NCBI GenBank assembly: GCA_964344295.1
Contig: CAYFMR010000010.1
Span: 1-47,391 of the forward strand
Direction: 5' to 3'
Origin: JAAYFJ01 sp964344295
GTDB lineage: Bacteria > Bacillota > Clostridia > Tissierellales > Peptoniphilaceae
Length of the DNA: 47,391 nucleotides
The position numbers and the translations under genes are program-made. Shown one piece after another: positions 42,778 to 47,391 of this stretch. How positions within the stretch are numbered: the stretch's first letter is position 1; every line of letters begins with the position of its first letter. Under the pieces are notes generated by a model. It was not told the DNA's origin. It made no database searches and saw nothing but the letters and a program-made list of their open reading frames with translations.

Positions 42778-44134
42778 AATGGGAACCAAACCGATACTTC
42801 CTTTGTTACTGAGTATGGCTTTTCCAGCTATGCTGTCCATGCTGGTGCAATCAATGTACAACATTGTAGATAGTATCTTCGTCTCCCGCCTAGGAGAGGA
42901 AGCTTTACGGGCTGTCACCATTGCCTTTCCCATCCAGCAGTTAATGATCGCTCTCTTTGTGGGGACATCCATCGGGGTGAACTCCTTGATAGCTCGCTCT
43001 TTGGGAGAGAGAAAACAACACCAAGCCAATGCGACGGCACAACACGGATTGTGGCTGGCGATTGTCAGCGGGCTGATTTTTGTCCTCGTGGGCATCTTTG
43101 TCACCCCGGGTTTTGTCAGACACTACACCTCTGACCCCGCCGTGCTGTCTCAGGGGATGGCGTATATGCGTGTCGTCACGATTTTTAGCATGGGGCTTTC
43201 GATGCAAGTGGTCACGGAAAAAATACTGCAATCCTCCGGAAATATGGTGGCCTCTATGGCGGTGCAAATGTTGGGAGCCATCCTGAACTTAATCTTGGAC
43301 CCCATTCTGATTTTTGGTCTCTTAGGCTTTCCTGCCTTGGGTGTCAAGGGTGCGGCCCTGGCGACCGTTATCGGCCAATGGGTGGCCTTAGCTTATGGCC
43401 AATGGCTCTTGCGTAAGCGCATCACTCTTGTCTCGGTGACGGATCGTCAACCGCTTCAGTGGGATGTAGTCAAAGGCATTTACCAAGTGGGGTTTCCCTC
43501 CATTATCATGACCTCGGTGGGCAGTTTTATGATCATGTTTATGAACCATATTTTGAAACCGTTTTCGGAAGTAGCCATCACCGTCTTGGGAAACTATTTC
43601 AAACTCCAAAGTTTTATCTTCATGCCGGTGTTCGGCCTGACCCAAGGGGCTATGACCATTATGGGCTACAACTACGGTGCTGGAGACAAGAAACGTCTTA
43701 TGGAGACGCACCGATACGCCACGATCATTGCTGTGGTGATCATGTTAGTGGGTACAGCGGTGTTTCGCATCTTCCCGCGAGAACTCTTGTCCATCTTTAG
43801 TGCCACAGACGAAATGTACGCTATTGGTATACCTGCCTTACGGATCATTTCCCTGTGCTTTGTGTTTGCCGGGGTGAGCATTATCATCTCTACGGCCTTT
43901 CAAGCTATTGGAATGGGCACTAACTCCCTGGTGTTATCACTCATTCGCCAGCTGGGAGTGATCATCCCGACGTTTTATATCCTGTCAAAAATTGACTTGC
44001 ATCTAGTGTGGTATGCTTTCCCCATAGCGGAGATCGTCTGCATGATTTTGAGTGTCTTACTCATGCGTCAAGTGTATCGAAAACACATTAGCCAACTGGA
44101 ACCTATCGACCAGTTGTTAGAAGAGGCCCATTAA
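42767..44134 (+). CDS. MATE-family efflux transporter
   Basis: Cation-coupled multidrug/toxin exporter, 455 aa with about 12 membrane helices. ATG 42767 follows GAGGAG 10 bases upstream and overlaps dusB. It has the MATE N-terminal pattern MAFPAMLSMLVQSMYNIVDS and FVGTSIGVNSLIARSLGERK, and LTQGAMTIMGYNYGAGDKKR in the second half. It sits within the usual Firmicute order coaX-dusB-greA-lysS, where it is an insertion. The substrate is unknown. Confidence 0.93.
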   Translation: MVNKMGTKPILPLLLSMAFPAMLSMLVQSMYNIVDSIFVSRLGEEALRAVTIAFPIQQLMIALFVGTSIGVNSLIARSLGERKQHQANATAQHGLWLAIVSGLIFVLVGIFVTPGFVRHYTSDPAVLSQGMAYMRVVTIFSMGLSMQVVTEKILQSSGNMVASMAVQMLGAILNLILDPILIFGLLGFPALGVKGAALATVIGQWVALAYGQWLLRKRITLVSVTDRQPLQWDVVKGIYQVGFPSIIMTSVGSFMIMFMNHILKPFSEVAITVLGNYFKLQSFIFMPVFGLTQGAMTIMGYNYGAGDKKRLMETHRYATIIAVVIMLVGTAVFRIFPRELLSIFSATDEMYAIGIPALRIISLCFVFAGVSIIISTAFQAIGMGTNSLVLSLIRQLGVIIPTFYILSKIDLHLVWYAFPIAEIVCMILSVLLMRQVYRKHISQLEPIDQLLEEAH

Positions 44135-44144
44135 GGCCGGCTGT

Positions 44145-44173
44145 TTGCACAAATTGGCCATTTATGGTAACAT
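44145..44173 (+). promoter_or_regulatory. Promoter of greA-lysS
   Basis: TTGCAC (44145-44150), a 17-base spacer and TAACAT (44168-44173), with TGG before the -10. Confidence 0.6.
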
Positions 44174-44220
44174 TAAAAGTTAGAAAATAAGGGATGACCC
44201 TAAAGGAGTTAAGTGAAAAC

Positions 44221-44700
44221 ATGATGGAAAAAGACGTTTTTTTTACGGTGGAAGGCCTTGCCAACCTGGAAGAAGAGCTAGATGAGCTTAAAAGTGTGAA
44301 GCGTAAAGAAATTGCCGAACGGATCAAGGTGGCGCTGGACTTTGGTGATATCAGCGAAAACAGTGAATATGACCAGGCAAAAAACGAACAGGCTCAATTA
44401 GAAGAACGTATTGCAAAAATTGAAATGCAGCTACGTAACGCAAAAATTATCGACGACGATGCGTTAAATACCCATACCGTACAAGTGGGCTCTACGGTCG
44501 TTATCAAAGACTTATCTAATCACGATGAAATGACTTATAGCATTGTCGGCTCGGCAGAAGCCAGCCCTCTGGAAGGCAAGATTTCCAACGAATCACCGGT
44601 GGGCAGCCGCCTGCTAGGTAAAAAGAAAGGTGAAATCGTCGAGGTCTCCATTCCTGATGGCGTGGTGAAATACGAGATTCTTGATATCCGTAAAGCATAA
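44221..44700 (+). CDS. greA: Transcription elongation factor GreA
   Basis: Stimulates RNA polymerase to cleave backtracked transcripts; 159 aa, family length about 158. ATG 44221 (or 44224) gives the standard start; an in-frame ATG at 44194 lacks a ribosome site, whereas AAAGGAG lies at about 44202-44208. The N-terminal coiled coil (FTVEGLANLEEELDELKSVK) carries the tip motif DFGDISENSEYDQAK with the acidic catalytic residues. The C-terminal FKBP-like domain ends SIPDGVVKYEILDI. lysS begins 11 bases downstream. Confidence 0.96.
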   Translation: MMEKDVFFTVEGLANLEEELDELKSVKRKEIAERIKVALDFGDISENSEYDQAKNEQAQLEERIAKIEMQLRNAKIIDDDALNTHTVQVGSTVVIKDLSNHDEMTYSIVGSAEASPLEGKISNESPVGSRLLGKKKGEIVEVSIPDGVVKYEILDIRKA

Positions 44701-44710
44701 GGAGGCAGCT

Positions 44711-46627
44711 TTGGAAAATAGTAACGAGATGCTTCAAATTCGTCGCCAAAAATTGACGGATCTTATGGAGCGAGGAGAAAATCCATTTGAAATCGAAAAG
44801 TATGATGTTACCCACCACAGCGAAGCCATCAAAGCACAATTTGATAGCTTAGAAGAACAAACGGTTTCTGTGGCGGGACGCCTGATGAGTAAACGCGGTC
44901 ACGGTAAAGTCAGTTTTATGGACTTGCAAGACAGCCAAGGAAAAATCCAAATCTTCGCTAAACTGGACAACTTAGGTGAAGAAACCTATGCCAAAGTCAA
45001 AGACTTGGATATCGGCGATATCATTGGCGTCCAAGGAGAAGTCTTTAAGACCAAAATGGGCGAAGTGTCCATTCGTGCGGAAAACGTCGTCCTCCTTAGT
45101 AAATCACTCCAAATACTGCCGGAGAAATTTCACGGCCTCAAGGACCAAGATCTGCGCTACCGTCAGCGTTACGTGGATCTGATCGTCAACCCAGAGGTCA
45201 AAGAAACCTTCCTCTTGCGCAGCAAAATCATCAAAGCGGTGCGCCGCTTCTTAGATGACAGGGGCTACTTGGAAGTGGAAACGCCGATTCTGGGAACGGT
45301 GGCCGGCGGCGCCAATGCCAGACCGTTTTTGACCCATCACAACACCTTGGGTTTGGATATGCAATTGCGCATTGCCAACGAACTCTACTTAAAACGCTTA
45401 ATTGTCGGTGGTTTCGACAAGGTTTATGAAATGGGCAAAATGTTTCGCAATGAAGGTATCAGTACCAAACACAACCCTGAATTTACCAATATCGAACTCT
45501 ACGCGGCCTACCACGATTACGAAGATATGATGCGATTGACAGAAGAACTCTTCTATTACGTCGCCACGGAAGTCTTAGGCAGTCCTGTGATCAACTACCA
45601 AGGTACCGAACTAGATGTGACACCGCCTTGGCGCCGCTTAGACATGGAAGAAGCGATTCGCCTCTATGCCGATGTCGATTTCGACCAGATTCAAACAGAC
45701 GAAGAAGCGCGAAAAGTGGCCAAAGAACGAGGCTTGGAAATCCAACCGGAATGGACGCGAGGCCACATTATCTCTGAAATGTTCGAAGAGTTTTGTGAAG
45801 AACACCTTGTGCAACCGACCTTTGTCATCGGACACCCGGTAGAAGTTTCTCCCTTGGCCAAGCGCAATCCTGAAGATCCGCGCAAGACCAATCGCTTTGA
45901 AGCATTTATGAACCGCTGGGAATTGGCTAACGCTTTCTCCGAGTTAAACGACCCTATCGACCAACGAGAACGCTTTGAAGCACAAGTGAAAGCCAAAGAA
46001 AAAGGGGATGATGAAGCTCACCCCATGGACTACGACTTCATCAACGCCATCGAAGTGGGGCTACCCCCGACAGGCGGATTGGGGATTGGCATTGACCGCA
46101 TGATCATTCTCTACACCAACCAACCCAGCATTCGCGATGTCTTGTTCTTCCCAACCATGAAACCTATCGGTAAAGCCGCAGAGGACATGGAGGCAGCAGA
46201 AGGAGAGCACCAAGATACCTGTGAAGCCGTGACGGCGGAAGGCAAAAAACTAGATTTATCGAAAGTGAAAATTGAGCCTCTCTTTGAAGACATGATCGAC
46301 TTTGATACTTTCACCCAAGCCGACTTCCGCGTTGTGAAGGTCAAACACTGTGAAGAAGTACCCAAGAGCAAAAAACTGTTAAAATTCACTTTAGATGACG
46401 GATCCGGTGAAGACCGAACCATCCTTTCGGGCATTAAAGATGACTATCACGCAGAAGATCTCATTGGCAAAACCCTTCTGGCGATTGTCAACTTGCCGGA
46501 AAGAAAGATGATGGGTGAAGCATCTCAAGGCATGTTGCTGTCGGCCGTCTGTGAATACGAAGGCGAAGAAATGCTCAACTTAATCGTGCTGGATGGAAAC
46601 ATTCCGGCAGGAGCCAAAATTTATTAA
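44711..46627 (+). CDS. lysS: Lysyl-tRNA synthetase (class II) with extra C-terminal tRNA-binding domain
   Basis: Charges tRNA-Lys; 638 aa, against about 490-510 for most bacterial LysRS. The TTG start follows GGAGG (44701-44705). An N-terminal OB domain (about 50-135) precedes the class II core with motif 1 (FLDDRGYLEVETPIL), motif 2 (MFRNEGISTKHNPEFTNIE) and motif 3 (GLGIGIDRMIIL). The core ends near residue 485. Residues about 520-638 form an EMAP II/Trbp111-type OB domain (ADFRVVKVKHCEEVPKSKKL, DDGSGEDRTILSGI, MMGEASQGMLLSA), the kind normally found at the C-terminus of MetRS. It probably strengthens tRNA binding or dimerisation. Confidence 0.95.
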   Translation: MENSNEMLQIRRQKLTDLMERGENPFEIEKYDVTHHSEAIKAQFDSLEEQTVSVAGRLMSKRGHGKVSFMDLQDSQGKIQIFAKLDNLGEETYAKVKDLDIGDIIGVQGEVFKTKMGEVSIRAENVVLLSKSLQILPEKFHGLKDQDLRYRQRYVDLIVNPEVKETFLLRSKIIKAVRRFLDDRGYLEVETPILGTVAGGANARPFLTHHNTLGLDMQLRIANELYLKRLIVGGFDKVYEMGKMFRNEGISTKHNPEFTNIELYAAYHDYEDMMRLTEELFYYVATEVLGSPVINYQGTELDVTPPWRRLDMEEAIRLYADVDFDQIQTDEEARKVAKERGLEIQPEWTRGHIISEMFEEFCEEHLVQPTFVIGHPVEVSPLAKRNPEDPRKTNRFEAFMNRWELANAFSELNDPIDQRERFEAQVKAKEKGDDEAHPMDYDFINAIEVGLPPTGGLGIGIDRMIILYTNQPSIRDVLFFPTMKPIGKAAEDMEAAEGEHQDTCEAVTAEGKKLDLSKVKIEPLFEDMIDFDTFTQADFRVVKVKHCEEVPKSKKLLKFTLDDGSGEDRTILSGIKDDYHAEDLIGKTLLAIVNLPERKMMGEASQGMLLSAVCEYEGEEMLNLIVLDGNIPAGAKIY

Positions 46628-46638
46628 TTAATGGATGA

Positions 46639-46672
46639 AAAACCGAGGTGAGGGAACTTGCCTCGGTTTTTT
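46639..46672 (+). terminator. Intrinsic terminator after lysS
   Basis: AACCGAGG (46641-46648) and CCTCGGTT (46661-46668) pair around a 12-base loop, followed by T residues. Confidence 0.85.
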
Positions 46673-46700
46673 GTGGTGTATCTTTCATGGTGGAGTCGCA

Positions 46701-46729
46701 TTGACAAGAGTTGTCGATTCTTCTATGAT
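46701..46729 (+). promoter_or_regulatory. Promoter of acidic repeat protein
   Basis: A perfect TTGACA (46701-46706), a 17-base spacer and TATGAT (46724-46729). This is among the best promoters in the window and suggests strong expression. Confidence 0.85.
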
Positions 46730-46763
46730 GAAAACAAGGAACTCATGTGAAAGGAGGAGCAAA

Positions 46764-46922
46764 ATGGCGTGGATCAGCGAAGAGGATAAACGGCATTGGG
46801 GCGACGAATTTATCGAATATGAGATCGCCCAGGATGTGATGGGAGAGCATGACGACTGGGACGATGATGACGACTGGGACGACGATGACGATTGGGACGA
46901 CGATGACGACTGGGATGACTAG
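46764..46922 (+). CDS. Small acidic protein with DDWDDD tandem repeat, 52 aa
   Basis: ATG 46764 follows AAAGGAGGAG (46750-46759). The N-terminal half (MAWISEEDKRHWGDEFIEYE) is amphipathic and charged. Residues 30-52 are four units of Asp-Asp-Trp-Asp-Asp-Asp, the last ended by the stop codon. There are no Cys residues and no signal peptide. The tail would be disordered and could bind divalent cations or mimic nucleic acid; I know no family for it. It has its own promoter and a helical-protein gene 38 bases downstream. Confidence 0.75.
   Translation: MAWISEEDKRHWGDEFIEYEIAQDVMGEHDDWDDDDDWDDDDDWDDDDDWDD
46851..46922 (+). repeat. Four 18-base tandem repeats coding for DDWDDD
   Basis: Four units begin at 46851, 46869, 46887 and 46905. 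Differences between the first three are only C/T changes at third codon positions (GAC or GAT). The fourth ends in TAG where the sixth codon would be. Confidence 0.9.
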
Positions 46923-46960
46923 TCGCGCTACCATGGCTAACAAAGCAAAGGAGTACCTAC

Positions 46961-47371
46961 ATGGGACAACAAAACATGGAACATATACGAAGAGACGTCG
47001 ATAAAGCATTATACCTGACGGAGGATACGCTAGACGACATTCGGGCGGCCAAAAGCTGGGGACAGTGGGATATCGTTGGCGGTAAAGGCGTAAGTAGCAT
47101 GATGAAACGCAGAAAAATTCGCCGCATCAATAACAATATGCGCGAGCTGGAAGACCAACTGCGCTCTTTGGTCAGACAACTAGAAGGCGTGGAAAACCTC
47201 ATCGACTTTACCATCCCCAACTCCTGGACAGACGTGGCCTTAGATATATTTTTTGACAACATCTTTACCGATTTTCGTGTGCAAAGAGAGCTAAATAGTG
47301 CGGAAGCGGGACTAACGACGTTACAAGATACGCTATGGGACATTAAGCGAACCTTGAATGAAACACGATAG
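46961..47371 (+). CDS. Helical protein of unknown function, 136 aa
   Basis: ATG follows AAAGGAG (46947-46953). The protein is mostly alpha-helical with coiled-coil character (MRELEDQLRSLVRQLEGVEN and LNSAEAGLTTLQDTLWDIKR) around a central hydrophobic stretch (TDVALDIFFDNIFTDF). The segment SWGQWDIVGGKGVSSMMKRRK resembles a glycine-rich patch before a basic helix. There is no signal peptide. It is probably co-transcribed with the acidic repeat protein; a terminator-like sequence begins just before the window ends. No function can be assigned. Confidence 0.75.
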   Translation: MGQQNMEHIRRDVDKALYLTEDTLDDIRAAKSWGQWDIVGGKGVSSMMKRRKIRRINNNMRELEDQLRSLVRQLEGVENLIDFTIPNSWTDVALDIFFDNIFTDFRVQRELNSAEAGLTTLQDTLWDIKRTLNETR

Positions 47372-47391
47372 AATAAAAAAGCGGTGGCAGG

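Noticed and set aside
46635..46763. An upstream in-frame extension of the acidic repeat protein
   Set aside because: It would start inside the lysS terminator and run through the TTGACA/TATGAT promoter; the ATG at 46764 has an excellent ribosome site.
1..47391. tRNA genes, CRISPR arrays, insertion sequences or prophage genes
   Set aside because: No T-loop motif in a cloverleaf context, no spaced direct repeats, and no transposase, integrase or phage structural motif was seen on either strand.

Overview
The window reads as chromosomal DNA of an anaerobic, butyrate-type Firmicute (Clostridia or Tissierellia-like). The evidence is a set of S-layer-homology (SLH) proteins, Gram-positive lipoproteins and strong AGGAGG ribosome binding sites. 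A T-box leader, CIRCE and CtsR-type heat-shock operators and the crt/hbd/acyl-CoA dehydrogenase genes point the same way. There is no rRNA or tRNA here, so no closer placement is possible. A run of exactly 100 N at 17383-17482 marks a scaffold join; gene order across it is not proven.

Layout. 1-6.2 kb: two divergent SLH surface proteins, then a TlpA-type thioredoxin lipoprotein and a second lipoprotein of unknown function. 6.3-9.1 kb: dnaX-ybaB-recR. 9.2-9.8 kb: a small heat-shock gene with a candidate CtsR box, a consensus promoter and a perfect CIRCE element. 9.9-14.7 kb: a degenerate ABC ATPase, a Nudix hydrolase with an unknown partner (minus strand), then an SDR reductase, a GNAT acetyltransferase and malQ. 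14.75-17.4 kb: a T-box riboswitch with a TAC specifier controls tyrS and a THUMP RNA methyltransferase. After the gap, 17.5-21.7 kb: PAS-SpoIIE phosphatase, pgi, crt and hbd. 21.9-25.1 kb (minus): a HIRAN-domain protein, a WYL regulator and a rhodanese lipoprotein. 25.3-26.3 kb: threonine aldolase.

26.5-29.7 kb is the most interesting part. A 642-residue protein fuses an acyl-CoA dehydrogenase, the FAD domain of EtfA and a rubredoxin, and is followed at once by a flavodiiron protein. Together they look like a hard-wired electron path from acyl-CoA (or a flavin donor) through rubredoxin to O2 or NO.

29.8-37.4 kb: a DacF-like SLH carboxypeptidase with an amber codon in its signal peptide, and a CopA ATPase fused to CopZ that keeps an internal start for free CopZ. 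A DtxR-family repressor lies in the copA operon, and a divergent feoA-feoA-feoB-Cys-rich-protein operon faces it. 37.6-39.5 kb: an orphan trpB and a preQ1-I riboswitch before queT. 39.6-46.6 kb: murT without gatD, then coaX-dusB-MATE-greA-lysS, where LysRS carries an extra C-terminal tRNA-binding domain. 46.7-47.4 kb: a 52-residue protein ending in a (DDWDDD)n repeat and a helical protein of unknown function.

Many promoters here carry an extended -10 (often TGG followed by TATAAT). Operons are compact, with 4- to 13-base overlaps, and most end in clear intrinsic terminators.
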